Below are positions 33,558 to 42,765 of a DNA stretch of 64,000 nucleotides, in pieces; the stretch's first letter is position 1, and each line of letters opens with the position of its first letter. Source of the DNA: Natronocella acetinitrilica. Its GTDB lineage: Bacteria; Pseudomonadota; Gammaproteobacteria; Nitrococcales; Aquisalimonadaceae. The notes beneath the pieces are model-generated. The model was not told the DNA's origin. It searched no databases and saw only the letters and a program-made list of their open reading frames with translations. The translations under genes were made by a program, and so were the position numbers. The stretch spans positions 640,521 to 704,520 of the forward strand of contig NZ_JALJXV010000001.1 in the NCBI RefSeq assembly GCF_024170285.1. The letters run 5' to 3'.

Positions 33558-34764
33558 TGGGATCCCCGGGCTCCCGGGTACAGATCCACAGCCAGACCAG
33601 GGCGGCGGCGGCGAAGGCCGCCGGCAGCATGAAAGCCGTCGAGTAGCTTCCGGTGAGGGCAAGGACGCCGCTCACCATGGCCGGACCCGCGAGCACGCCC
33701 ATGTACACCAGCACCAGCACCGCGGCGGTAGATTCACTCACCTCGGACAAGGCACTGCGGCGTGCGACTTCGGCGAGAAAGACACCGTTCCAGGCGATGG
33801 CCGTTCCGCCAGCGGCAAGCAGCAGCGTCACCACCAGCCACAGAGGCGAATCGGTGCTGAGCATGGCGATAGCCACGAACAACAGCCCCATGCTCACGGC
33901 CAGGCCGTAAAGCACGGGAATGCTGCGCCCCAGTCGATCCGCGACGGCGCCCCACAGGATGCGGCCGATGACGCCGGCGGCATGCACGAAGGACAGAATG
34001 ATTCCCGCCAGCACCAGGCCGATCAGCAGATCTTCCACCATGAAGGCAACGGCGAAGCTGAGCAGGGAGAGCTGAACTGCGGCCATGCAGAACCCTCCGA
34101 GGCCGAGCCAGCGGATCTCCCGGCGCCGGAACAGCACCGTCAGACTGCCGAGCCCACGCACCCGGGCCGTGGGGTCGCGGTCCGCATCCCAGCGCGCTCG
34201 TGGTATCTGAAGTGCAAGGGTGGTTACCAGCGCCGCCAGCGCAATCACCAGGAAAGCCGCCTCCCAACTCCAGATCTGGGCCAATGGCGGCGCCATGAGC
34301 CCGGCGATGATGCCGCCCAGCGGCACGCCTGTCTGCTTGATGGAATAGACCACGTTGCGGTAGCGGCTGGGGGTATAACGGGTGAGCAGGACTGCTGCCG
34401 CCGGGTTCGTCATGCCGTAGGAGATACCGAGCAACACCGTGGTAATGGCCAGGGCCCAGGGCGTGCCCAGCAGGGCGATGCCGCAGCCGGCTGCGACCAG
34501 CAGCATGGCGTACTGGCTGGAGCGACAGGCTCCATGGCGCCGGACCATTCCGCCCGCCTGGGTGGATGTCACCATGGCGAAACCGTAGAGCAGACTGACC
34601 TGCAGGCCCACGAGGCCGGCGGCGATACCGAAGCTCCCGGCGATCTGCGGCGCCAGGGTTGGCACCAGCAGCATGGCGGCGCTGCACAGGGCCTGTACCC
34701 AGGTGGTGGTGGACAGGACGGCGACCACGCCCGGGTCTGCACCTTCGGCGGATTCTTGAGGCAA
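33544..34764 (-). CDS. MFS transporter
   Basis: A 406-aa protein with 12 hydrophobic helices. Motifs include GGMVRRHGACRSSQYAM (A-motif position after helix 2, degenerate), GISYGMTNPAAAVLLTRYTPSRYRNVVYSIKQTGVPLGG (typical of CynX/NimT-like and related MFS) and ILWGAVADRLGRS. The substrate is unknown. TTG 34764 is the most upstream plausible start; no strong ribosome-binding site is seen. It lies 26 bases after the lipocalin gene and may be co-transcribed with it. Confidence 0.82.
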   Translation of the reverse strand: MPQESAEGADPGVVAVLSTTTWVQALCSAAMLLVPTLAPQIAGSFGIAAGLVGLQVSLLYGFAMVTSTQAGGMVRRHGACRSSQYAMLLVAAGCGIALLGTPWALAITTVLLGISYGMTNPAAAVLLTRYTPSRYRNVVYSIKQTGVPLGGIIAGLMAPPLAQIWSWEAAFLVIALAALVTTLALQIPRARWDADRDPTARVRGLGSLTVLFRRREIRWLGLGGFCMAAVQLSLLSFAVAFMVEDLLIGLVLAGIILSFVHAAGVIGRILWGAVADRLGRSIPVLYGLAVSMGLLFVAIAMLSTDSPLWLVVTLLLAAGGTAIAWNGVFLAEVARRSALSEVSESTAAVLVLVYMGVLAGPAMVSGVLALTGSYSTAFMLPAAFAAAALVWLWICTREPGDPTRAG

Positions 34765-34790
34765 TGGATTACTCAGCGTGTTTGCCCTGG

Positions 34791-35354
34791 TTACGGATCA
34801 CAGGCTTCCAGACCGCCGTGCTCCACGCGGATGAGTTCGTCCACGGGGTAGTCCAGGGACGCAGCCTTGGCGATGATCTCATCGAGCGTGTCTTCCGGCA
34901 GGGTGGTTTCCCGAGCGAGAATCCAGAGATAGCCGCGTGTCGGCCCGGACACCGCGGCCCACTGGTAGTCGTCCTTGTCCAGGGCAAAGACGTGATAGCC
35001 GCCATGGATCGGCCAGAAGAAGGTCACTGATAGGCTCGCCGTGTCGGTGCTGCCCTGGAATCGCGCACGGCCATCGATGGCGTTCCAGCGACAGGTGTCC
35101 GGATCAAAGCCGCGATTATGCACATCCACGGTGCCGTCGTCGCGCAAGCGATAGGTTGCGCTGACATTGGTGAGGCCCCGTTCGAAGCGGTGATCGAGCC
35201 GCATGATCGAGTACCAAGTGCCGTCATAGCGGGTCACATCGAAGCCGGTAACGGGCTCCACACCGCGAGGAACCCCCGTGCATGCCACGAGCAACACGGC
35301 GGCCAATGCCAGGGCCAAGCATTTCACTGGAATTCCGCGAGTCTTTCCGCACAT
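34791..35354 (-). CDS. blc: Outer-membrane lipocalin (Blc-like lipoprotein)
   Basis: A 187-aa lipoprotein: signal VKCLALALAAVLLVAC with lipobox LVAC, then the lipocalin beta-barrel motifs GFDVTRYDGTWYSIMRLDHRFERGL (G-x-W), VDVHNRGFD, FFWPIHGGYHVFALDKDDYQWAAVSGPTRGYLWILAR (TDY-like plus R). Blc binds fatty acids or lysophospholipids at the outer membrane. ATG 35354 is chosen; GTG 35327 directly before KCLALAL would also give a good lipoprotein signal. Confidence 0.9.
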   Translation of the reverse strand: MCGKTRGIPVKCLALALAAVLLVACTGVPRGVEPVTGFDVTRYDGTWYSIMRLDHRFERGLTNVSATYRLRDDGTVDVHNRGFDPDTCRWNAIDGRARFQGSTDTASLSVTFFWPIHGGYHVFALDKDDYQWAAVSGPTRGYLWILARETTLPEDTLDEIIAKAASLDYPVDELIRVEHGGLEACDP

Positions 35355-35476
35355 GTATCAATGCCTGTCAATTTCGACGCCGCCGGGATGAACTGCGCAA
35401 GTATATAGTGGCAGCCAGCGTCGGCAGACGCGACCATTCCACGCATCACTCCGATGCGGACAAAAGGGCGACGGAC

Positions 35477-36346
35477 ATGTTCGAAGGCTTTGCCGAACGG
35501 GATTTCACGACTGGCGAAACACCTATTCACTACCGGATCGGGGGTGATGGGCCGCCCTTGGTTCTGCTTCACGGGTATCCCCAGACCCACATGATGTGGC
35601 ATGCGGTGGCGCCGCTTCTGGCGGAAACGCACACGGTGATCTGTCCGGACCTCCGCGGCTATGGCGCCAGTGGCAGGCCACCGTCGGATGCGTCGCACAC
35701 CACCTACAGCAAGCGTGCCATGGGCGCGGACATCATCGACCTCATGGACGAGCTGGGCTATCGGCAATTCAAACTGGCTGGCCATGACCGTGGTGGTCGC
35801 GTTGCCCATCGACTGGCGCTGGATCATCCGCATCGGCTGGAAGGCGTCGCGGTGCTCGATATCGTGCCGACACTCCACTTGTTTGAAACCCTGGGCCAGG
35901 CGGTGGCTACCGGCTACTATCACTGGTTGTTTCTGATTCAGCCCGATGGGCTGCCGGAACGCCTGATTGGCAATGATCCGGCCTACTATTGCCGGGAAAA
36001 ACTGCGCCGCTGGAGTCATCATCACGATGCTTTCGCCGCCGAGGCCGTCGATGCCTATGTCGAGGCGTTCTGTCGCCCCGACACCATTCATGCGACCTGC
36101 GAGGATTACCGTGCCGGTGCCACCATCGATCTCGAGCATCATCGGGCCGATGGTGACAAGCTGGTGGAAATCCCCATGCTCGCCCTCTGGGGCCTTCATG
36201 GCCTCATGGAGAAGCACTATGACGTGCTGGGTGTCTGGCGTCGGCACGGCCATGATGTGACCGGCGAGGCGCTGGATTGCGGTCACTTCCTTCCCGAGGA
36301 AGCGCCGCAGGATACCGCCCGCGCATTGCGCCTTTTCTTCAACTGA
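35477..36346 (+). CDS. Fluoroacetate/haloacetate dehalogenase-like alpha/beta hydrolase
   Basis: A 289-aa alpha/beta hydrolase whose residues match the fluoroacetate dehalogenase site almost position for position: nucleophile Asp104 with Arg105 and Arg108 (GHDRGGR), acid Asp128, halide-pocket His149-Trp150, Tyr211 and base His270 (CGHFLPEE). HGYPQTHMMWHAVAPLLAE and CPDLRGYGASGRP are also typical. It would hydrolyse 2-haloacetates to glycolate, although soluble epoxide hydrolases share the fold. ATG 35477 is chosen; no long N-terminal extension is supported. Confidence 0.82.
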   Translation: MFEGFAERDFTTGETPIHYRIGGDGPPLVLLHGYPQTHMMWHAVAPLLAETHTVICPDLRGYGASGRPPSDASHTTYSKRAMGADIIDLMDELGYRQFKLAGHDRGGRVAHRLALDHPHRLEGVAVLDIVPTLHLFETLGQAVATGYYHWLFLIQPDGLPERLIGNDPAYYCREKLRRWSHHHDAFAAEAVDAYVEAFCRPDTIHATCEDYRAGATIDLEHHRADGDKLVEIPMLALWGLHGLMEKHYDVLGVWRRHGHDVTGEALDCGHFLPEEAPQDTARALRLFFN

Positions 36347-36377
36347 CGCCTGCCCCGCTAACCATTACGGAGATCAC

Positions 36378-37511
36378 ATGCAATTCGACTTTGACGAGGT
36401 TGTTGATAGGCACCAGACCGGCAGCGACAAATGGGATGCCTATGACAGCCGGGATATTATTCCCATGTGGGTTGCAGACATGGATTTCCGTGCCCCTCCT
36501 GCGGTACTCGACGCTCTGCATGCCCGCGTAGACCACGGGGTCTTCGGCTATACCAGCGCGACCAGCGAACTGGTGGAGGTGACCTGCACCATGCTGGCGG
36601 ATCACTGCGACTGGCGGGTGGAGCCGGACTGGTTGGTCTGGTTGCCCGGAATGGTGCCGGGCCTCCACGTTGCCGCCGCCGCTGTCGGCGAGGATGGTGA
36701 CGCTGTCATGACCACAACACCGGTCTATCCGCCGTTTCTGCTGGCACCGCCCCGCGCACGGCGGGAGTTGCTTACTGTGCCCTTGGCGGATGCCAGCGGC
36801 CGCATCGATTTCGATGCGCTGGAGGCGGCGGTGCACCCGCGGGCCCGCATGCTCATACTCTGCAATCCGCATAATCCCACCGGTCGGGTATACAGCGAGG
36901 AGGAATTACGCCGTCTCGCGGATTTCTGTCTGCGCCATGACCTGGTGCTGGTCAGTGACGAGATTCATTGCGGCCTGGTGCTGGATTCCGACGCCCGCCA
37001 CCACTGCGTGGCCGCCCTGGGCGAAGAGATCGCCGCGCGTACCATCACCCTCATGGCGCCCAGCAAGACCTACAACATCGCTGGCCTGGGGTGCTCCCTC
37101 GCCATCATCCCCGACCGGGATTTGCGGCGCCGCTTTGCTCGTGCCCGGGCCGGTTTCGTGCCCGGGGTCAACACGCTGGGCTACACCGCGGCCCTGGCGG
37201 CCTGGCGTGACTGTGCCAGCTGGCATGCGGCGCTGATCGATGTGCTGCGGCGCAATCGCGACCTGGTACAGGCGGCGGTGGATGCCCATCCGGCGTTGTC
37301 CATGCACAGCCCCCAGGCGACCTATCTGGCCTGGATCGATTGCCGTGAACTGGGGCTCAAGCATCCGGCGACCGCCTTTGAAGCCGCCGGTCTGGGCCTG
37401 TCCGACGGCCAGGCCTTCGACGGCACGGGCTATATGCGCCTCAATTTCGGTTGCCCGCTGCCAACCCTGGAGCGGGCGCTTGCCCGGCTGCAGCAGGTGG
37501 GGCGGGACTGA
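36378..37511 (+). CDS. patB: PatB/MalY-type cystathionine beta-lyase (PLP C-S lyase)
   Basis: A 377-aa fold-type I PLP enzyme. DKWDAYDSRDIIPMWVADMDFRAPP is the characteristic MalY/PatB N-terminus, HNPTGRVYSEEELRRL and SDEIHCGLVLD bind the cofactor, and the Schiff-base lysine is Lys230 in LMAPSKTYNIAGLG. It cleaves C-S bonds in cystathionine or cysteine conjugates, giving thiols, pyruvate and ammonia. It lies 31 bases after the dehalogenase-like gene on the same strand, so a shared transcript is possible, and ends 11 bases from the converging GGDEF-EAL gene. Confidence 0.92.
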   Translation: MQFDFDEVVDRHQTGSDKWDAYDSRDIIPMWVADMDFRAPPAVLDALHARVDHGVFGYTSATSELVEVTCTMLADHCDWRVEPDWLVWLPGMVPGLHVAAAAVGEDGDAVMTTTPVYPPFLLAPPRARRELLTVPLADASGRIDFDALEAAVHPRARMLILCNPHNPTGRVYSEEELRRLADFCLRHDLVLVSDEIHCGLVLDSDARHHCVAALGEEIAARTITLMAPSKTYNIAGLGCSLAIIPDRDLRRRFARARAGFVPGVNTLGYTAALAAWRDCASWHAALIDVLRRNRDLVQAAVDAHPALSMHSPQATYLAWIDCRELGLKHPATAFEAAGLGLSDGQAFDGTGYMRLNFGCPLPTLERALARLQQVGRD

Positions 37512-37522
37512 ACGGCCCCGCG

Positions 37523-40500
37523 CTAGTCGTCTTCGGATAACGTGGCGGGCCGCGGCTTGTAGGCGGCCTCGCCGTTCAGCCCGGGATGGTCCGGTCGTGG
37601 GCGATCCAGGTGATAGCCCTGGGCCAGGTCCACGCCCATCTCCCGCAGCAACGCCAGGGTGGCGCCATCTTCAACGAACTCCGCGATGGTGCGCTTGCGC
37701 AGCCCCGCAGCCACGTCGATCATGGCCTTGACGAAGGCCTGGTTGTCCCGGTTGTTGGGCAGATCACGGATGAACATGCCATCGATCTTGAGTATCTGCA
37801 CTGCCAGGTATTTCAGGTAGGCAAAGGTGGAGAAGCCGGAGCCGAAGTCGTCCAGACAGACGGTACAGCCGGCCTGCTGCAACTGCTCGATGAAGCGCTG
37901 GGCGTCCTGCATTTCCGAAACCGCGGCTGTCTCGGTGAGTTCGATGATCAGCCGACCCGGATCCACGCCATTCTCGGCGAGTAGACGCTCGATGTAGCGC
38001 GCCATGCCCGGGTCATCGAAGCTTCGACCGGACAGGTTCACGGCCAGCCCTGACAGGCGCTGATGGTCGGCAAGGGTCTCCACGCTCTGGCGCAGTACCC
38101 AGCGGTCGATATCGAGAATCTGCCCGCTCTTCTCGGCGATGGGGATGAACTGCCCCGGCATCAGGATGCGGCTGTTGTCCGCCGGATCACGCATCCGCAC
38201 CAGTGCCTCAAGATGGCTCAGGCCGCTATCCGCCGTTCTGTAGATACCCTGGAAATGCAGCTCAAACAGGTCTTCGTCCAGCGCAGCGGCGATGCGTGTG
38301 GTCCATGACAGGCGCTCAAGATTGGCTTCCGCACGGTCGGCACTGGCGTCGTAGAGCGCCCAGGTGTTCTTGCCGTGCTGCTTGGCCTGGTACATGGCGG
38401 TGTCGGCATGGGCCACCAGCGATTCCGCGTCACTGCCATGGTCGGGGAAGATGGCGATTCCAACGCTGACGGTGAGGCGGAAGTTGCTGCCCCGAAAACG
38501 CAGGGGAATTGCAGACACCGCATGCACCACGCGCTCGGCGAGTCGCGCCGGATCATCACTGTCGGTCAGTTCGGTGAGTATGGCGAACTCGTCCCCACCC
38601 AGTCGCGCGAACAGGTCGCCACCCCGCACCAGGCTTGCCACTTCCCCTGCTGTGCGTACCAGGACGGTATCACCGGCCCGGTGGCCGAAGTTGTCGTTGA
38701 TGTGCTTGAAGTCGTCCAGGTCGAAGTACATCAGGGCGAAGCGCGCATGCATGCGCTGGGAGGCCTTGATCGTTCGCTCCAGGTGTTCCTGAAAGCGGTG
38801 ACGGTTGTAGAGACCGGTGAGCGGGTCATGCTCGGCGAGATAAACCAGTTGCTGCGCGGTCTGCCGCTCGTGGGTGACGTCCTCGTAGATCCACAGCCGC
38901 CCGATCAACCGCCCTTCGGTGTCGTTGACCGGGTAGGACAGCTGGGTGAGTACCCGGCCGTCATAGAGGTCCACCTCGAAGCGTTCACTGATTTCCTGGG
39001 TGTCCAGCACCTGCAGTACGTGCTTCGAGGCATGGTCCGGGCGAGCGAACTGGTGGGTTGAGTGCTCCAGTACGCTGCGGGTGGCTTCGCCGACAAGCTC
39101 GAGTTCGTCAGAAATGGCCCACATCCGCCGGAATGCGGGGTTCACGTATTCCACGTTCCCCTTGCGGTCCTCGAACAATATCCCGATGTTCATGCCGGAG
39201 AGCAGCGCCGCCATGCGGCTTTGCTCGCGCTGCGCCACGTCCCGCAGATCCCGCTGCTGCTGTTCCGACTGGCGCAGTCGGGCCGTGGCCTCCTCGCGCT
39301 CGGTGACGTCCTGCAGGGTGCCCAGGAAACGGCGCCCTCCGCCCTGATCCCGTATGCAGCGATAAGTCGGTGCCAGATGGCGTTGTGGCCCGAACGCGGG
39401 ATTCGACCGTACTACCTGGGCGGTAGGCTCCCGGTCGGCTTCGAGGGCTTCCAGTGCGTCGCTGACCGCTGTGCGATCGTCGGGATGCAGGCGCTCCAGG
39501 AAAGTAGCCAGGCTGGGCGTGGTCTCTGACGGATCCGTCGCCAGCAGCCTGTACAGTTGCGATGACCAGTAGGCCTGGTCGTCGTCATCCATCGCCAGCT
39601 CCCAGTGCCCAAGGGCCGCGTGCCGCTCCGCCTGCTCAAGCCGGTCGTTTGTGTCACGTAGCGCACGCTCCGCCCGGAGTCTCTCTGCAATGTCATGGAC
39701 AATGGCGACGAACCTCGGCCGCTCGCCAGGGGGAGCGATATACTGCAGGAATATCTCCACCGGCACCCGCTGACCATGGCGGGTGAGATGGACAGTCTCG
39801 AACCGGCGCAGGTCCATGTCCCCATGGATCAGCGGCGCTATCATTTCCCGGAATTGTGGCTCGGGAAACTCCGGCTTGATGTCGTAGGGGTGCATGGTCA
39901 GCAGGGCCTCGCGACTCCAGCCCACCTGCCGGGCTGCCCCCTGGTTGACGTATGTGAAGCGCAGGGTCTCCGCATCGAAAATGAAAACCGCATCCAGCGT
40001 GCGATCCAGGGTGGTCTGGAACTGGTGGAGGTCTGCCCGGGCCTGCTCCAACGCAGTTGCATCGACCACATGCCCCTCAAGGAACAGCAACTTGCCGGCG
40101 TCGTCGTAGATGCCGCGGCCGTGGTCGTAGAACCAGCCGGTCTGGCCATCGGCGCGGATGACCCGGAAAGTGACCTCGAAAGCACCGCGGTCCTCCAGGG
40201 ATGACTGGATCTCGTCCCAGACCCGGTCCCGGTCATCGGGGTGGACAATATCCTGCAGTGTGGCCTCGCGGGTACTCAGGAAGGCGTCCACCGAATAGCC
40301 GGTCATGCCCTCTATATCGCCAACCATGTATAGCGGAGTCCAGTCTTCGTCGTTCCGGCAGCGGTAGAGAAAGCCCGACAGGGTTCCCATGACCCGGTCC
40401 AGGTCGTCGTTGTTGATGAGGCTGGATTGCCGCACCACCGCCATCAGTGCGAGGGCCACCGTGACCGTGAAGCCGCCTCGCAGCAGGCGGACGGGAACGC

Positions 40501-41125
40501 CGACGGCCTCCTGGAACCAGGCTTCCGTGGGTAACCAGCCAAGCAGGCCGATTGCCTGGGTGCCAATAATGGGAATCAGGAGGCCGTAGCCCGCCATGCA
40601 GGCTGCGGCCAGCCACAGCCATGGCGCAAAAGGCCGGATGGAATGACGCTCCGCCGGACAGAAGCTCGCAACAAACAAGGCCCCGGCAGCCAACAGAGCG
40701 CCCGGTAGCCCCAGAAACAGACGAGAACCCGCGTTCAGGCCCCGTGCGGGATCATCGGCCATCACGACGCAAAGGAGGATCGCAGCGCCGACTACCGGGT
40801 AGAGCCACCAGATCCATCGTGGTGGCCGCTCGAACAGCGTCGCCAGGGAGCGGCGACCGAACTCCATCAGCGGCAGGTAGGAAAGAGGCAGCAGGATCCC
40901 GCCGACCACCAGCAACCAGGTGGCTGGCTGGCGCTGGAGTTCCCAGGCGAGGAAGATGGTCAGTGCGTGGAGCAGGGCGAAGAGGCCGAGTAGCCAGATG
41001 TGTGGCGCAAGCCTGAGCGCCCCACCCCTGCGCGGTAGCAGGCAAGCCACTACCGCCAGGACGATAAACGCCGCTGCCTGAATCTGGTAGATCAGCCCTA
41101 GGTGGGCCTGTACCCAATGTGTCAT
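37523..41125 (-). CDS. Membrane PAS-GGDEF-EAL cyclic-di-GMP signalling protein
   Basis: A 1200-aa protein. Residues 1-230 hold about seven hydrophobic helices. Three or four PAS/PAC domains follow (about 235-760), for example FEVTFRVIRADGQTGWFYDHGR and MNIGILFEDRKGNVEYVNPAFRRMW. A GGDEF domain follows with intact RLGGDEFAIL and an RxxD inhibitory site (RGGD) five residues before it. The EAL domain keeps SHLEALVRM, NLSGRSF, IIELTETA, DDFGSGFSTFAYLKYL and LKIDGMFI. Both synthesis and hydrolysis of c-di-GMP look possible. The PAS array suggests control by redox or ligand cues. Confidence 0.9.
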   Translation of the reverse strand: MTHWVQAHLGLIYQIQAAAFIVLAVVACLLPRRGGALRLAPHIWLLGLFALLHALTIFLAWELQRQPATWLLVVGGILLPLSYLPLMEFGRRSLATLFERPPRWIWWLYPVVGAAILLCVVMADDPARGLNAGSRLFLGLPGALLAAGALFVASFCPAERHSIRPFAPWLWLAAACMAGYGLLIPIIGTQAIGLLGWLPTEAWFQEAVGVPVRLLRGGFTVTVALALMAVVRQSSLINNDDLDRVMGTLSGFLYRCRNDEDWTPLYMVGDIEGMTGYSVDAFLSTREATLQDIVHPDDRDRVWDEIQSSLEDRGAFEVTFRVIRADGQTGWFYDHGRGIYDDAGKLLFLEGHVVDATALEQARADLHQFQTTLDRTLDAVFIFDAETLRFTYVNQGAARQVGWSREALLTMHPYDIKPEFPEPQFREMIAPLIHGDMDLRRFETVHLTRHGQRVPVEIFLQYIAPPGERPRFVAIVHDIAERLRAERALRDTNDRLEQAERHAALGHWELAMDDDDQAYWSSQLYRLLATDPSETTPSLATFLERLHPDDRTAVSDALEALEADREPTAQVVRSNPAFGPQRHLAPTYRCIRDQGGGRRFLGTLQDVTEREEATARLRQSEQQQRDLRDVAQREQSRMAALLSGMNIGILFEDRKGNVEYVNPAFRRMWAISDELELVGEATRSVLEHSTHQFARPDHASKHVLQVLDTQEISERFEVDLYDGRVLTQLSYPVNDTEGRLIGRLWIYEDVTHERQTAQQLVYLAEHDPLTGLYNRHRFQEHLERTIKASQRMHARFALMYFDLDDFKHINDNFGHRAGDTVLVRTAGEVASLVRGGDLFARLGGDEFAILTELTDSDDPARLAERVVHAVSAIPLRFRGSNFRLTVSVGIAIFPDHGSDAESLVAHADTAMYQAKQHGKNTWALYDASADRAEANLERLSWTTRIAAALDEDLFELHFQGIYRTADSGLSHLEALVRMRDPADNSRILMPGQFIPIAEKSGQILDIDRWVLRQSVETLADHQRLSGLAVNLSGRSFDDPGMARYIERLLAENGVDPGRLIIELTETAAVSEMQDAQRFIEQLQQAGCTVCLDDFGSGFSTFAYLKYLAVQILKIDGMFIRDLPNNRDNQAFVKAMIDVAAGLRKRTIAEFVEDGATLALLREMGVDLAQGYHLDRPRPDHPGLNGEAAYKPRPATLSEDD

Positions 41126-41244
41126 GGTCCCACCCAGGCTCCATGGTGCATCTTCTGAGTCTTATTGTTCCGGTCGAGAATATGCGAACAGTCTTCGGCT
41201 GGCTACACTGGTGGGTTAACCGTGTGACCGGATCGAGGTGAATC

Positions 41245-42756
41245 GTGCCTGAATCGCAGCCTTCCAGGATGACGCCGTCGATTGATATCGGCCCGCTGTC
41301 CAGCAGCTATGCTCAATTGCCATCCCGTTTTTACACCGGGCTTGGGCCGACGCCAGTGGCCAGGCCGGGGCTGATTGCGGTGAATCGTGATCTTGCCCAG
41401 GAACTCGGCCTTTCCCTGGGGGCCGTGAGCGAGCAGGACCTGGCCGAGGTCTTTTCCGGCAATCGTCTGCCCCAGGGTTCGGAGCCCATCGCCATGGCTT
41501 ATGCCGGACACCAGTTCGGACACTTCGTCCCGCAACTGGGGGACGGTCGCGCCATTCTGCTTGGCGAGGTGGTGGACGGTCAGGGCCGCCGTCGTGACAT
41601 CCAGCTCAAGGGAGCCGGCCGCACACCCTATTCCCGCGGCGGTGACGGTCGCGCGGCGCTGGGGCCGGTACTGCGTGAGTACCTGGTCAGCGAGGCCATG
41701 CATGCCATGGGCGTGCCCACCACCCGGGCACTGGCCGCAGTGACCACCGGAGAGGCGGTTCTCCGTGAAGAGCCGCTGCCAGGTGCCGTGGTCACACGGG
41801 TTGCTGCCAGCCACATCCGTGTGGGCACCTTCCAGTTTTTTGCCGCACGGGGTGATGTGGAGGCAGTCCGCCAACTCACCGATTACGCCATTGCCCGGCA
41901 CGATCCTGATCTGACTGATGCGGACAATCCACCGCTGGCGTTTCTGGGCCGGGTGATGGACCGTCAGGCCGCGCTGATCGCCCAGTGGATGGCGTTTGGT
42001 TTCATCCATGGGGTGATGAACACCGACAATTGCACGGTATCCGGTGAAACCATCGACTATGGCCCCTGCGCCTTCATGGACGCCTACAATCCGCAACAAG
42101 TCTTCAGCGCCATTGACCGTCAGGGCCGCTACGCCTTTGATAACCAGCCTGCCATCGCTCAGTGGAATCTCGCCCGGCTCGCCGACTGCCTGCTGCCCCT
42201 GATCGATTCCGAAGAGCAGCGGGCCATCGAACTCGCCGTGGAATGCCTTGAGGCGTTTCCAGCCCGTTATGAGGCCCATCGGCTGTCGAACATGCGCGGC
42301 AAGCTAGGCCTGCGCAACGCGGAAGCCGAGGATGCAGGTCTCATCCAGGACCTGCACGATCTCATGCACCGTGAGCGGGCAGATTTCACCCTCACATTCC
42401 GGAGCTTGTCCAATGCCGTTGCGCCCGGTGCTGGCCTGGATTCGCTGACGCAAATCCTTGGCGAGTCGCCGGCCGCGGAAGACTGGATGGCCCGCTGGCG
42501 GGATCGCGTGGCGCGTGAGGCTGCGCCTGCGGAGGAAACGGTTGCACTGATGCGACAGGTCAATCCGGCCTATATCCCCCGCAATCACCAGTTGGAGCGG
42601 GTGATCGAGTCGGCGATAGGGCAGCAGGATTTCGAACCGTTCCATCGCCTGCTGGCGGTGGTGACCCACCCCTACGACGAACGACCGGAGTGGGAGAGTT
42701 ACCTGGCACCGCCCAGCGAAGAAGAACGCGTACGCAATACGTTCTGCGGCACCTGA
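41245..42756 (+). CDS. selO: SelO/YdiU protein adenylyltransferase
   Basis: A 503-aa pseudokinase-fold enzyme that transfers AMP to protein hydroxyls. Motifs: YAGHQFGHFVPQLGDGRAILLGE, DIQLKGAGRTPYSRGGDGRAALGPVLREYLVSEAM (inverted ATP orientation), FIHGVMNTDNCTVSGETIDYGPCAFMDAY (the HGVMNTDN metal/catalytic loop). The C-terminus ends NTFCGT, with a Cys where eukaryotic SelO has selenocysteine. In E. coli SelO modifies redox proteins during oxidative stress. GTG 41245 is preceded by GAGGTG. It ends 9 bases from the converging lipase-like gene. Confidence 0.95.
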   Translation: MPESQPSRMTPSIDIGPLSSSYAQLPSRFYTGLGPTPVARPGLIAVNRDLAQELGLSLGAVSEQDLAEVFSGNRLPQGSEPIAMAYAGHQFGHFVPQLGDGRAILLGEVVDGQGRRRDIQLKGAGRTPYSRGGDGRAALGPVLREYLVSEAMHAMGVPTTRALAAVTTGEAVLREEPLPGAVVTRVAASHIRVGTFQFFAARGDVEAVRQLTDYAIARHDPDLTDADNPPLAFLGRVMDRQAALIAQWMAFGFIHGVMNTDNCTVSGETIDYGPCAFMDAYNPQQVFSAIDRQGRYAFDNQPAIAQWNLARLADCLLPLIDSEEQRAIELAVECLEAFPARYEAHRLSNMRGKLGLRNAEAEDAGLIQDLHDLMHRERADFTLTFRSLSNAVAPGAGLDSLTQILGESPAAEDWMARWRDRVAREAAPAEETVALMRQVNPAYIPRNHQLERVIESAIGQQDFEPFHRLLAVVTHPYDERPEWESYLAPPSEEERVRNTFCGT

Positions 42757-42765
42757 GGGATGGCT

